NCBI RefSeq assembly: GCF_018129405.1
Contig: NZ_JAFCLP010000010.1
Span: forward strand, 179,495 to 243,494
DNA from: Bradyrhizobium iriomotense
GTDB taxonomy: Bacteria > Pseudomonadota > Alphaproteobacteria > Rhizobiales > Xanthobacteraceae
Direction: 5' to 3'
DNA: 64,000 nt
Shown: positions 9,035 through 17,727 of the stretch, one piece after another
Layout: the number at the start of each line of letters is the position of its first letter
How positions within the stretch are numbered: the stretch's first letter is position 1
Made by a program: the position numbers and the translations under genes
The notes under the pieces: model-generated
Databases searched by the model: none
What the model was told of the DNA's origin: nothing
The model's input: only the letters and a program-made list of their open reading frames with translations

Positions 9035-9919
9035 ATGAGCCACACGTCGGAAGCCGCGGTCGAGCGGGTCACGCTTCCAAGGCTGCAACTGTGGAAGGAC
9101 GAGGGGCGGCGCCTCGTGATGACGACCGCCTATGATGCGGTCACTGCACGCATTGCGGATCCCATCGTGGATATGATCCTTGTCGGAGACAGCGTCGGCA
9201 ACGTCTGCCTCGGATTCGACAATACGCTGCCCGTAAGCATGGCGATGATGAATCATCATCTTGAGGCGGTTGCGCGTGCGAGACCTCGAGCCTTGCTCGT
9301 GGCTGATATGCCATTTCTGAGCTTTCATCTCAGTCCAGAGGACGCGATACGCAACGCCGGAGGCTTCTTGCAGCGTGGCGCTGACGCCGTAAAGCTCGAG
9401 GGCGGGTCCAAACGCGTAGAAATGATACGTGCCCTGGTCGAGTGCGAGATTCCGGTGATGGGTCATCTCGGCTTGACCCCACAGAGCGTCAACGCAATGG
9501 GGGGCTTTAAAGTGCAGGGCCGCAAGGCCGATGACGCCTTGCGCCTGCTCGACGACGCCCATCGCCTGCAGGAGGCCGGCTGCTTCGCTCTGGTCCTGGA
9601 AGGCATCCCAGCCGAGCTCGCTGCGCGAGCGACAGAAACGCTGAGGATACCTACCATCGGGATTGGCGCAGGCCCTGGTTGTTCGGGGCAGGTGTTGGTG
9701 TTCCACGACGTGGTTGGCTTGATTGAAGGCCATGTCCCAAGATTCGTTCGTACCTACGCCGACGGCTTTCGGGTATTGCAGGAGGCGCTGTCCCGTTGGG
9801 TTGCCGATGTCCGCAGCGGTACATTCCCAGCGCCGCAAGAGTCGTATCGGCTTCCCGAAGGCATAGGCGAGACGATCGCAAACTGGGCGCCTTCAAACCG
9901 ATCTTCAAGAGAATCGTAG
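9035..9919 (+). CDS. panB: 3-methyl-2-oxobutanoate hydroxymethyltransferase
   Basis: 294 residues. MTTAYDAVTARI, the metal-site VGDSVGNVCLG, AVKLEGG, the catalytic-loop GHLGLTPQSVNAMGGFKVQG and IGIGAGPGCSGQVLVFHD are diagnostic for PanB. It adds a hydroxymethyl group from methylene-tetrahydrofolate to 2-oxoisovalerate, giving ketopantoate. It begins 17 bases after panD and is almost contiguous with panC. Ketopantoate reductase (panE) is not in the window. Confidence 0.96.
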   Translation: MSHTSEAAVERVTLPRLQLWKDEGRRLVMTTAYDAVTARIADPIVDMILVGDSVGNVCLGFDNTLPVSMAMMNHHLEAVARARPRALLVADMPFLSFHLSPEDAIRNAGGFLQRGADAVKLEGGSKRVEMIRALVECEIPVMGHLGLTPQSVNAMGGFKVQGRKADDALRLLDDAHRLQEAGCFALVLEGIPAELAARATETLRIPTIGIGAGPGCSGQVLVFHDVVGLIEGHVPRFVRTYADGFRVLQEALSRWVADVRSGTFPAPQESYRLPEGIGETIANWAPSNRSSRES

Positions 9920-9921
9920 CA

Positions 9922-10770
9922 ATGCAGACAATCACGACGGTCGCCGAGGTTCACCACGCTCTCGCAGAGGCTCGCAGAGCCGACAAACGTGTCGGATTTG
10001 TACCGACAATGGGCTATCTGCACGACGGCCACTTGGCACTGATCGAGGCCAGCCGGGCGCAATGCGCCGTCACCGTGGTTAGCATATTCGTCAATCCCAC
10101 TCAGTTCGGGCCAAACGAGGATCTAAGCACGTATCCGCGCGACTTCCAGCGCGATGAAAAACTGTGCCGCGATGCCGGTGTTGCGATCGTCTTCGCGCCG
10201 GGTGCAAAGGAAGTCTATCCGGCTCAATTTGAGACCTTTATCGAACCAGGCGAGCTCGCAAAGCCGCTGTGCGGCGCTTTCAGGCCGGGACATTTTCGTG
10301 GGGTCGCGACGGTCGTAAGCAAGCTGTTCAACATGGTACAGCCGGACGTCGCGTTCTTCGGGCAAAAGGATTTTCAGCAGTGTGCGGTCGTGCGTCGGAT
10401 GGCCATCGATCTGAACATGCCGATCGAGATCGTTACCGTGCCGACCGTTCGGGAAGCGGACCGTCTCGCGATGAGCAGCCGCAACCGGTATCTCAGCGAG
10501 GAAGACCGAGGGCGGGCCCTCGCCATCAGTCGTGGACTATTCGCTGCGGCAGAGGAGTTCCGCTTGGGAGAGCGGAATGTGGACAAGCTGATTGCAATCG
10601 CCAAGAGGCATTTGGAAACGGTCGATCGGCTGCAGTACCTTGAGCTCGTCGACGGCGACACGCTCAAGCCCGCCGCAAGTCCGCTGCGCCGCCCCGCGGC
10701 ACTGTGCGTGGCGGCCTATGTCGGCTCGACGAGGCTTATAGACAACGTGATCCTTCAGCCAACTCCGTAG
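9922..10770 (+). CDS. panC: pantoate--beta-alanine ligase
   Basis: 282 residues from ATG 9922, two bases after the panB stop. The nucleotidyl-transferase HIGH-like motif is in GFVPTMGYLHDGHLAL (about 25-40), with SIFVNPTQFGPNEDL, KLFNMVQPDVAFFGQKDFQQ and the KMSKS-like MSSRNRYLS. It condenses pantoate and beta-alanine with ATP. Together panD, panB and panC provide the beta-alanine and pantoate branches of vitamin B5 synthesis. Vitamin clusters are known cargo of rhizobial symbiosis islands, so this may be a second copy beside chromosomal genes; that cannot be judged here. Confidence 0.96.
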   Translation: MQTITTVAEVHHALAEARRADKRVGFVPTMGYLHDGHLALIEASRAQCAVTVVSIFVNPTQFGPNEDLSTYPRDFQRDEKLCRDAGVAIVFAPGAKEVYPAQFETFIEPGELAKPLCGAFRPGHFRGVATVVSKLFNMVQPDVAFFGQKDFQQCAVVRRMAIDLNMPIEIVTVPTVREADRLAMSSRNRYLSEEDRGRALAISRGLFAAAEEFRLGERNVDKLIAIAKRHLETVDRLQYLELVDGDTLKPAASPLRRPAALCVAAYVGSTRLIDNVILQPTP

Positions 10771-10911
10771 CGCGACAGAGGCGAAAGAATCGTCTTGATA
10801 GAAGCTGTCCGACGCGAAGCGCCTCCCGTAGGCCGTCCTCATCTTCGTGGGGCGGCTGAAGGGATCGTCGTAGGGAAGCCCGCTACATGTGGTCACGAGC
10901 GAACTGCCCAT

Positions 10912-11170
10912 TCACGCCGGGCTTGTTTCACAGAGCGAGCGCGCCGCCGACGCCTGAGGCATTAGGAATGCGGACAAGTCTTTGACCACGTTAGCGAGTG
11001 TGCCGGGCCGAAACGCGACGTCTTCACTGAATGAATTCCACTGCTGAGCTTTCGTTGGGTCTTCCGCAAAGGCAGTTGTCAGCGCGTCTGGAGCCTCTAA
11101 GGGAATTTCGGTCTTGCGTCGGGTGAATGTCGCGGCGATAGCTGTATTGTCGACAACTCGACTCGCCGCC
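10912..11170 (-). pseudogene. C-terminal remnant of an AbiEii/AbiGii-type nucleotidyltransferase toxin
   Basis: Reading leftwards to a TGA at 10914-10912, the frame gives AIAATFTRRKTEIPLEAPDA, then DPTKAQQWNSF and LANVVKDLSAFLMP. This is the typical end of alphaproteobacterial AbiEii toxins (type IV toxin-antitoxin). There is no start codon and no catalytic N-terminal domain, and upstream of about 11170 the similarity stops. It is a decayed gene converging on panC. The family call is from memory of the C-terminal pattern. Confidence 0.5.
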
Positions 11171-11338
11171 GTTCGCTGCTCCGCGGGAGCACGACACGTC
11201 GCCGCGAAGGCCTGCGCTCCCCGTGAGAGATCCCAGCACTGGGCGGGCCCCGAGGTTCCAAAACAGGCGACCCGGGCAGATCTCCAATCCTCTCCAACGT
11301 TGCAGAACTATAGGCGAAAACTGGCGTTTACGAAGATC

Positions 11339-11557
11339 ATGTCAGACGCTTTTGACTACTTCCGAGCCTATGCTGTGCGCGCTCTTTGCAAGGCCAGATC
11401 GATGCCGCGGGGCAAGATGAAGCATCTGCAGCTGGTGGCCGGTCGGATCTATAATCCTCTCAAGAAAGAGGCCGACTACGGCCCGAACACGCAGCACCTC
11501 GAGGATGCCCGAGCAGCCCAGAAGCTTGAGAGCTCCACTCGATCGTCGGCCAGCTGA
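11339..11557 (+). CDS. small hypothetical protein, probable rhizobial-island family
   Basis: 72 residues from ATG 11339 (MSDAFDYFRAYAVRALCKA). It is basic and helical, with PRGKMKHLQLVAGRIYNPL and YGPNTQHLEDARAAQKLE. Short proteins with this pattern recur in Bradyrhizobium accessory regions as far as I recall, with no known function. A longer in-frame extension to 11114 lacks support. Neighbours are relics, so the gene may be decaying; the Ser-rich tail after KLE looks like read-through into degraded sequence. Confidence 0.4.
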   Translation: MSDAFDYFRAYAVRALCKARSMPRGKMKHLQLVAGRIYNPLKKEADYGPNTQHLEDARAAQKLESSTRSSAS

Positions 11558-11924
11558 CTACCTGGGCTCTCAAGGTCGCCTTGCTCCGTCGAGGTCGCAA
11601 AGCGCACAGCGGGAGGCTCGCTGAGTGCCTTCGCTCGATGCTCGCTCTGCGGCAAGTCTCCTGCGATCGTAGAACTGACTGTCCTCCCAACGCCCTGCGT
11701 CCTCATCGACCGCTTCCGAACGGGCCTAAAACGGCGGGTGCTCTCGTCGGCGGAAACGGGTCTCCCATTCAAATGTGGGGTACTGGGCGTTGGTGCGGGT
11801 CGGCGGAGCGGTCACCCCTGCCGATGCCGCGCGGGTTCGACTTCCATCCTCCGCCTTTCGCGCCTTACCGCCTCTGTAGGACCGGTGCACAACTGTGCTT
11901 CGTTCTTAGCGTCCCGGACTATCC
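11558..11924. other. 367-base stretch without a recognisable gene
   Basis: Open frames exist on both strands but their products are Ser/Arg/Pro-rich without motifs, and no ribosome site, repeat or terminator stands out. Confidence 0.35.
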
Positions 11925-12358
11925 TCAGGAAGCGTTCGCCCTCGCTCGTTCGCGAGCCTCCCGACGACGCTCGCGGCTTTCGCGCCGCCGCTTCGCGCGG
12001 TCAGGGGGCTGCCGCAGTGGAGGAACCGGCGCTGCCGTGGACACCCATCCGGTAGTCTTATCCATGGAAGTCTCTTGAACCGATTCAGGCGCGGCCGGGC
12101 GGGCTTCCATGAATTCGAGCACGTCCCGGCCCTTGGCCGTGATCATCCACCCTCCGCTTATGCGTTCGACAAGTGTCGAGGCCGGGCACCCGCGCCGCAA
12201 GGAGCTTGGTCCGGTCCGCCCAATCGCGGCCGCTGGTCGCCAGGATGGCCATGTCGCGCTTGAGGTCCTCCATGACGGCAAAGCCATCCGGATAGCTCAC
12301 CAGAATCTTGAGGACCGTAACCTGGAAGCACGCCCCACTCCAGATCGATCAGCGCCAC
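11925..12358 (-). pseudogene. island-type hypothetical gene broken by two frameshifts
   Basis: The conserved-looking product is split over three frames. MALIDLEWGV starts at GTG 12358. A one-base shift near 12328 leads to FQVTVLKILVSYPDGFAVME and DMAILATSGRDWADRTK. A second shift near 12175 leads to STLVERISGGWMITAKGRDV and an Arg-rich tail ending at 11925. The GTG overlaps the end of the adjacent 87-aa gene, so the two form a translationally coupled pair. The middle part reads like a winged-helix repressor (an ITxxGRDVLEF pattern is common in such domains), but this is only an impression. Confidence 0.45.
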
Positions 12359-12612
12359 ATCGTGGGTGCGCGGGACAGGGCTTCACGGCCGACCTGCCTG
12401 AGACCATCTGCCGAAACCTCGCCTCTAGTGACGGCTTCCAGGATCTTCGCGGCAACGTGAGTACGTGCTCCGATTTCGCGGTGCGAGACGCTTTCGCAGA
12501 CTTCGTCGAGAACCGCGCGCAAAAGCGCGGTGGTTGCCGTGTCGAACATGAGTTGCCCCCAGGAGGGAACATCCCATTCTAGCTGAGTTTCCCGGTGGGG
12601 CAATTCAGACAT
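12349..12612 (-). CDS. small hypothetical protein, probable rhizobial-island family
   Basis: 87 residues from ATG 12612. MSELPHRETQLEWDVPSWG is followed by LMFDTATTALLRAVLDEVCE, which looks like an amphipathic helix, then REIGARTHVAAKIL and LRQVGREALSRAPTMW. I associate this composition with small proteins common in Bradyrhizobium islands, without known role. It is intact, unlike the overlapping downstream partner. It could act together with that partner, as their reading frames overlap by ten bases. Confidence 0.5.
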   Translation of the reverse strand: MSELPHRETQLEWDVPSWGQLMFDTATTALLRAVLDEVCESVSHREIGARTHVAAKILEAVTRGEVSADGLRQVGREALSRAPTMWR

Positions 12613-13376
12613 ATTAAACGCTTTGAGAATGCGCTCCTTAGGCAAGCAGTGCCGCCGTACCTAGACGGCGTGCCTGCGCTCCACGTTGAAGGACGGCGCC
12701 AAAGCAGCCTACAGGCGAGCTTTACGCTACTCGTTCGCCGGCACCTGAGGAACGTTCAGCACTGGCGAAAGTCCTACAACCGCTAGGAGAGGGTGAAGAC
12801 AATCAGCAGCGAAAGTGGCGTTTCAAAGCAAGTTTGCGGCGCAAAATACTCGAGGAAGAAACCTTTGCTTAGAGCCCGTTAGCGTCCGCGAAATTTCGGA
12901 CGTCTTGGTGGGAACCAGACGGCGTGCTAAGGTCGGTCTTCGGAAGCTCCGCAGAACGTGAACGTCGAGGCTTGTTTGCATTATCGATCACGATCGCCGC
13001 ATAAGATGGATTGCCGGTTTCGGTTTCGTGGGCTGCAGACACGTTCCTCTGGATTGCGCCAGAGTTTCCCTTCAAGGAGAAGCTTGCCGATGGCCATCAG
13101 CTCTCTGTCGTTCTAACAACCGGTCAGGGTGACTCCGATGAGTCAGGGTGATGAGAAGGCACCATTGGGTATCCGCCGAGCCTTTCCATCAGGATATTCT
13201 CGTCGCGGTCGATTCTGCGGTCTACGTAACCATCACCGGAGGGCCTCGGATGGCGATGGATTCAGCGCCAGCGCGGTGGGCGCAGGAGTTTGCCGGGGGA
13301 TCGTTGAGCTAGTGCGCGGAGGAACTAATTGGCTTTCTTAGCCGGGGCAGCGCAAAAGCGAACTCACGGTGTTTCA
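12613..13376. other. 764-base stretch without a recognisable gene
   Basis: Only short low-information frames occur on either strand. Between 13195 and 13310 a frame reading ILVAVDSAVYVTITGGPRMA stays open to a TAG just before the histidine kinase gene, but no family is apparent. No repeat or terminator stands out. Confidence 0.35.
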
Positions 13377-14972
13377 ATGACATCTGAGTCCTTCGAAATA
13401 CTTGATCATGTCGAGCAGGCGGTCTTCGTTCGCGACTTTGATGGCCGCATAAGAGCTTGGAATAAAGCCTCCCAAAGCTTGTACGGTTACTCTCGTGACG
13501 CTGCGATCGGCCAGTTGGCAGATGCCCTTCTTGATAGCGTATATCCCATATCGTCATGCGATATCGAAGCGAGTTGCCTCGCGACCGGCCGTTGGCAAGG
13601 AGAGGTAAAGCGAAGATCGGCACGCGGAAATCAAATGTTGGTGCACGTTTGGCTGTCGGTGGAACGCGATCTGGCGGGTACTCCCATCCACATCGTGGAA
13701 ACGGGGAGCGAAGCCAAAGCCACGAGCTTCGAACAGGAGTTGCGGCTTAGTGAAGCTCGCTACCGGAGCCTCTTCCAAGCCATGGCGGTTTCGTTTTGGG
13801 AGCTCGATTTCTCGGAGGCAAATAAGAGACTGCGAGCGCTGCGCAACTCGGGCGTCTCGGATTTCCGCAAGTACTTCTTTGAGAACCCTCGGGTCGTCTC
13901 CGAAATGATGACGGCAGCGCGTGTGGTGGACGTCAACGAGCACACGGTACTTCTTTTCGGTAGAGGTAATAAGGAGGAACTGCTGGGTAATCTCAAACCT
14001 TTTTGGCCTGACGAAAGCACTAACGCCTTCGCCGAAGCTATGCTGAGCGGCATCGCGCAGAAGCCTCACTACTGGACTGAATGCAAGCTGCGCCGGATCG
14101 ATGGCGGCACCTTCGATGCGCTCTTCACTATTGCCTATCCGCCTCACCTCAGCGGATGGACGAGCATGGTCGCCGTTATCGATATTACGGAACGCAATCG
14201 CGCGCAGGAGATGTTGCAGCGTGTGCAGAGCGATTTCGCGCATGCGGCTCGCGTTTCGATGCTGGGTGAACTCACGGCCTCCATCACTCACGAAGTGAAC
14301 CAGCCGCTTGCGGCCATTGCTGCGAATGCAGACGCCGGTTTGCGCTGGCTTGAAACGGCTCAGCCAGAAATCGACAGAGCGCGCGAGTCGATTAGATGGA
14401 TCATGGAGGATGCACATCGCGCCGCCAATGTTACCGCCCGAATCCGCTCCATGGCCGCGCATCGCCCGCCTGAGCGCAATCTGATATCTCTCGACGAAAT
14501 CATCCGGGAGGCGCTTCTCTTCATTCGATACGAGCTACAGGCGCGCTCCGTCACCGCAGTCCATAACGCGTCTGCTGAACCAGCCATAGTCCTTGCGGAC
14601 CGGACGCAACTTCAGCAGGTGATCGTGAACTTAGCGATCAACGCCGCGCAAGCGTTGGCGCAGCGAGATTGTTCTCGGCGTAAAATTACGATTCAAACGA
14701 TTGTCGCGGACGATAAAATTACCTGCATCGTCGAAGATAGCGGCCCCGGCATCCATCCCGACCACTTTGCCCACTTGTTCGACAGCTTCTTTACGACGAA
14801 GCAAGAAGGAATGGGCATGGGACTTCCGATTTGCCGCTCGATAGTCGAAGCGCATAGCGGGCACATCCGCGCCGAAAACGTGGACCTCTCGGGAGGTGCC
14901 CGTTTCTCGTTCACCCTCCTGTTCCGAACCGGGAGCCATGCGCTCCACAGGATCCCGCTTAGGGACGACTAA
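13377..14972 (+). CDS. PAS-domain sensor histidine kinase (orphan)
   Basis: 531 residues from ATG 13377, no membrane segments, so probably cytosolic. PAS 1 is at about residues 1-105 (FDGRIRAWNKASQSLYGYS). PAS-like 2 is at about 120-285, ending in the PAC motif VIDITERNRAQEML. The dimerisation and phosphoacceptor box has His305 (ASITHEVNQPLAAI). The ATPase domain shows the N box VIVNLAINAAQAL, G1 EDSGPGI, then FFTTKQEGMGMGLPICRSI and a GGARFSFTL end. The HEVNQPL variant is that of rhizobial FixL/DctB-like kinases. No response regulator gene adjoins it, so its partner lies elsewhere. The signal is unknown. Confidence 0.9.
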   Translation: MTSESFEILDHVEQAVFVRDFDGRIRAWNKASQSLYGYSRDAAIGQLADALLDSVYPISSCDIEASCLATGRWQGEVKRRSARGNQMLVHVWLSVERDLAGTPIHIVETGSEAKATSFEQELRLSEARYRSLFQAMAVSFWELDFSEANKRLRALRNSGVSDFRKYFFENPRVVSEMMTAARVVDVNEHTVLLFGRGNKEELLGNLKPFWPDESTNAFAEAMLSGIAQKPHYWTECKLRRIDGGTFDALFTIAYPPHLSGWTSMVAVIDITERNRAQEMLQRVQSDFAHAARVSMLGELTASITHEVNQPLAAIAANADAGLRWLETAQPEIDRARESIRWIMEDAHRAANVTARIRSMAAHRPPERNLISLDEIIREALLFIRYELQARSVTAVHNASAEPAIVLADRTQLQQVIVNLAINAAQALAQRDCSRRKITIQTIVADDKITCIVEDSGPGIHPDHFAHLFDSFFTTKQEGMGMGLPICRSIVEAHSGHIRAENVDLSGGARFSFTLLFRTGSHALHRIPLRDD

Positions 14973-15000
14973 TAGTTCCAGAGCAGTTGGCCCAATCTGA

Positions 15001-15159
15001 ATGAGCGAGGAAAACCGAGATCGGAAGCCGGCGCGCGGGGGCGCGATAGCAGCCAACGTGCGCTTTGGATGTGTGCTGGCGGATGCAGGATACAGCCTCA
15101 GCGCACTGTTTCGAAAAGGGCTAACAGAGCGTGGGGTCGTGTCCCAAGGAGTGGTGTAG
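15001..15159 (+). pseudogene. remnant of an IS701-type transposase
   Basis: The frame MSEENRDRKPARGG...VRFGCVLADAGYSLSALFRK matches the DDE-transposase segment around a catalytic Asp in IS701-like elements (VLADAGYG...FR...LTERG). Only about 45 residues remain. The similarity stops at LTERG, exactly where the left end of the IS256-family element appears to begin (about 15133), so that insertion probably cut it. Confidence 0.5.
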
Positions 15160-16384
15160 CTGATTAGCAAAGCCGCTCGCGACGCGCGCCCCACATAGCG
15201 CCGTAGCGAGCGAGCGGCTTTGCGGGTGGTCACCGATGATTCGTCGGTAAGGTTTGGGTTGCGACACCAACCTGATTCGAGGAACCACCGATGACCGACG
15301 ACATGATGAACCTGCGCACGCTCGTGGAGAAGACCCCTGATGCCGATCTGTTGCGCGAGATGATCGGCTTTGCCGCCCACCGGCTGGTGGAGCTGGAGGT
15401 CGAGGGCCTGACCGGGGCCGCTTACGGCGAGAAGAGCCAGGAGCGCCAGGTCCAGCGCAACGGCTACCGCGATCGGAGCTGGGAGACCCGTGCCGGCACC
15501 GTGGAGCTGCGTATCCCCAAGCTGCGCAAAGGCTCCTACTTCCCGGGCTTCCTCGAACCGCGGCGGATGGCCGAGAAGGCGCTCACCGCCGTGGTACAGG
15601 AGGCTTATGTGCAGGGCGTCTCCACCCGTTCCGTCGACGATCTGGTGCAGGCCATGGGCATGAGCGGCATCTCCAAGAGCCAGGTGTCGCGGCTGTGCAG
15701 TGAGATCGACGACAAGGTGAAGGCCTTCCTCAATCGCCCGATCGAGGGCGATTGGCCCTATCTGTGGATCGACGCCACCTACGTGAAGGTCCGCCAGAAC
15801 GGGCGGATCGTCTCGGTCGCAGTGATCATCGCAGTCGGGGTCAACAGTGACGGCCGGCGCGAGGTGCTCGGCATGGATATTGGTCCCTCCGAAGCCGAGA
15901 CGTTCTGGACCGCGTTCCTGCGCAAGCTCGCCCGCCGCGGCTTGCGCGGCGTCAAGCTCGTCGTCTCCGACGCCCATGAGGGGATCAAAGCCACGGTCGG
16001 CAAGGTGCTCAACGCCACCTGGCAGCGCTGCCGTGTGCACTTCCTGCGCAACGCCTTGGCCCATGCCGGCAAGAGCGGACGGCGCGTCGTCTCCGCCTTC
16101 ATCGCCACCGCCTTTGCCCAGGACGATGCGGAGGCGGCGCGGGCGCAATGGCGGCGCATTGCCGACCAGCTCCGCCCCAAGCTGCCGAAGCTTGCCGCCT
16201 TCCTCGACGAGGCCGAGACCGACGTACTCGCCTACATGACCTTCCCGGCCGCGCACCGCGCCAAGCTGCACTCGACCAATCCGCTCGAAAGGGTCAATGG
16301 CGAGATCAAGCCCGAACCGAAGTGGTCGGCATCTTCCCCAATGAAGACGCCATCGTCCGCCTGGTCGGTGCGATCCTGCTCGAT
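15133..16384 (+). mobile_element. IS256-family element, 3' end missing
   Basis: Left boundary placed near 15133 where IS701-like similarity ends (GGGTCGTGTCCC); the right end is absent because IS256 similarity stops at about 16384 and an IS110 tail follows. The transposase starts at 15291. A 14-bp perfect inverted repeat precedes it. No right terminal repeat or target duplication can be identified, so the copy cannot move by itself. Confidence 0.7.
15167..15223. repeat. 14-bp perfect inverted repeat at the left end of the IS256 element
   Basis: GCAAAGCCGCTCGC at 15167-15180 pairs with GCGAGCGGCTTTGC at 15210-15223 across a 29-base loop, in the untranslated left part of the element. Such stems near IS ends can stop outside transcripts from reading into the transposase. 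Confidence 0.7.
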
Positions 16385-16778
16385 GGCCGAGATCGGTGAT
16401 CTATCTCGCTTTCAAAATCCGCGCGAGCTGATGGGCTATCTGGGTCTGGTGCCCACAGAAAACTCGACTGGTGACAGGGTCAAACGAGGCAGCATCACCA
16501 AAGCCGGTAATGGGCGGGCGCGACGTATTCTTGTGGAGGCGGCCTGGAGCTATCGATATCCGCCGCGCGTGAGCCGAGACAAGCAGCCAAAGGTGGAGGC
16601 CGCACCGAGAGTCGCGCGCGAGATTGCGTGGAAAGCGCAAACCAGGTTGTGCGGACGCTTTCGCTCACTCGAGCGGAAGGGCAAGCGGCGAACCGTAATC
16701 GTCACGGCGATTGCCCGAGAGCTATCCGCCTTCATTTGGGCGATCAATCGCGAGGTCGTGCCACTTCGACAGGCGTAA
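15291..16778 (+). pseudogene. chimeric transposase ORF: IS256 N-part, frameshift, IS110 C-part
   Basis: Residues 1-340 are an IS256-family (Mutator-like) transposase: [56 protein letters not shown] with catalytic Asp, [23 protein letters not shown] and [15 protein letters not shown] with catalytic Glu. A one-base loss near 16312 shifts the frame; the correct continuation ([20 protein letters not shown]) sits one frame over. From about 16386 the ORF becomes the C-terminal transposase_20 domain of an IS110/IS116 element: [40 protein letters not shown], then [17 protein letters not shown]. The 495-codon ORF is therefore an accident of two degraded elements and should not be read as one functional protein. 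Confidence 0.85.
16385..16778 (+). mobile_element. IS110-family remnant (transposase C-terminus)
   Basis: Encodes only the transposase_20 Ser-recombinase-like C-terminal domain with its GNGRARR segment; the RuvC-like N-terminal DEDD domain is missing. It abuts the truncated IS256 element. Sequence beyond 16778 may be the element's noncoding right end but has no identifiable terminus. Confidence 0.7.
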
Positions 16779-17347
16779 AGTCGTTGGGCTGTGGACCGCT
16801 CGAGTCGTGAGATGCGCTCGACCGGCCCGCAGCCCCATTGTTGCAATCACAATCAGGAGGGCAGTTGCGGACATCAATCGTGCAGAGGTGAAGGTGGGAC
16901 CACGGCAGGGGAACTCCTGAAACCCATTATGTGGCCGATCATCCGATCGACGCCCGACGCTAGACCAGGGACAGCCCCAGACGAAAAAACGGAAATGCGG
17001 TATCCAACCCGCGCATCAGAGCCTGTTCACCGACGTCTTTGAGTCCCGCCTTCTCCTCTGCACGATCCATCGGCACAAGAACTTCACGATGAGTCCTCGT
17101 GGAGATGGGAAACCGTGCGCTGTGTGCTTGACTGGGGACATCAGAGTGGGATGCCCGATGTGATCACGCCAGTACGCCGCAGCATATCGGCTTCGCGCTT
17201 CATTCTAGAGTTAAACAGCGCGCACGCCGTCGTAGACGCCGAGCAATTCAACGTGGAGCCCGGCGGCCGCATATTCCGCTCGCCCTGTGCCGACGTTGAC
17301 TAGAGCGCTAAATGACTTTGGTCTTCGAAATGGAGCAACTGATCGTG
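16779..17347. other. 569-base stretch without a recognisable gene
   Basis: The left part is probably trailing IS110 sequence. At about 17150-17303 a plus-strand frame contains SASRFILELNSAHAV, faintly like the end of DUF192 proteins, but the match is too short to call. The IS3-family element inserts at 17348. Confidence 0.35.
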
Positions 17348-17373
17348 TGAACCGCCCCGGGATTGCCGGAGGC
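17348..17373 (+). repeat. left terminal inverted repeat of the IS3-family element
   Basis: 26 bases identical to the reverse complement of 18643-18668, starting TGAACCGCC. It is flanked on the left by the target duplication GTG. Confidence 0.9.
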
Positions 17374-17397
17374 TCCAACTCTTGAGAAGGTGGAGCC

Positions 17398-17727
17398 ATG
17401 ACGAGCAAGACGACGAGCAAGTTTTCACCCGAAGTCCGGGCCCGTGCGGTTCGGATGGTTCTGGATCACGCCAGCGAGCATCCCTCGCGCTGGGCGGCGG
17501 TGACCTCGATTGCGGCCAAGATCGGCTGCACGCCGCAGACGCTGCATGATTGGGTCAAGAAGGCGGAGATCGACAGCGGGCAGCGAGCCGGTGTTCCGAC
17601 CGACATGGCCGAGAAGCTGAAGGCCCTCGAGCGGGAGAACCGCGAGCTTCGGCAGGCCAATGAGATCCTGCGCAAGGCAAGCGCCTATTTTGCGATGGCG
17701 GAGCTCGACCGCCGGTCCAAGCCATGA
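17398..17727 (+). CDS. IS3-family transposase OrfA
   Basis: 109 residues. The helix-turn-helix of transposase_8 (PF01527) spans residues 8-50 ([33 protein letters not shown]). It is followed by a leucine-zipper-like coiled coil ([20 protein letters not shown]) that mediates multimerisation. OrfA binds the terminal repeats. Its stop overlaps the OrfB start (ATGA). OrfB lies in the -1 frame, so an OrfAB fusion by programmed frameshifting, as in other IS3 elements, is possible. Confidence 0.93.
   Translation: MTSKTTSKFSPEVRARAVRMVLDHASEHPSRWAAVTSIAAKIGCTPQTLHDWVKKAEIDSGQRAGVPTDMAEKLKALERENRELRQANEILRKASAYFAMAELDRRSKP

Noticed and set aside
14631-16271. A 546-codon minus-strand ORF
   Set aside because: It runs antisense through the histidine kinase and IS256 transposase and has the low-complexity composition of a GC-rich shadow frame.
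17150-17303. Possible DUF192-like C-terminus (RFILELNSAHAV)
   Set aside because: Match is about a dozen residues with no further conserved blocks; not enough for a call.
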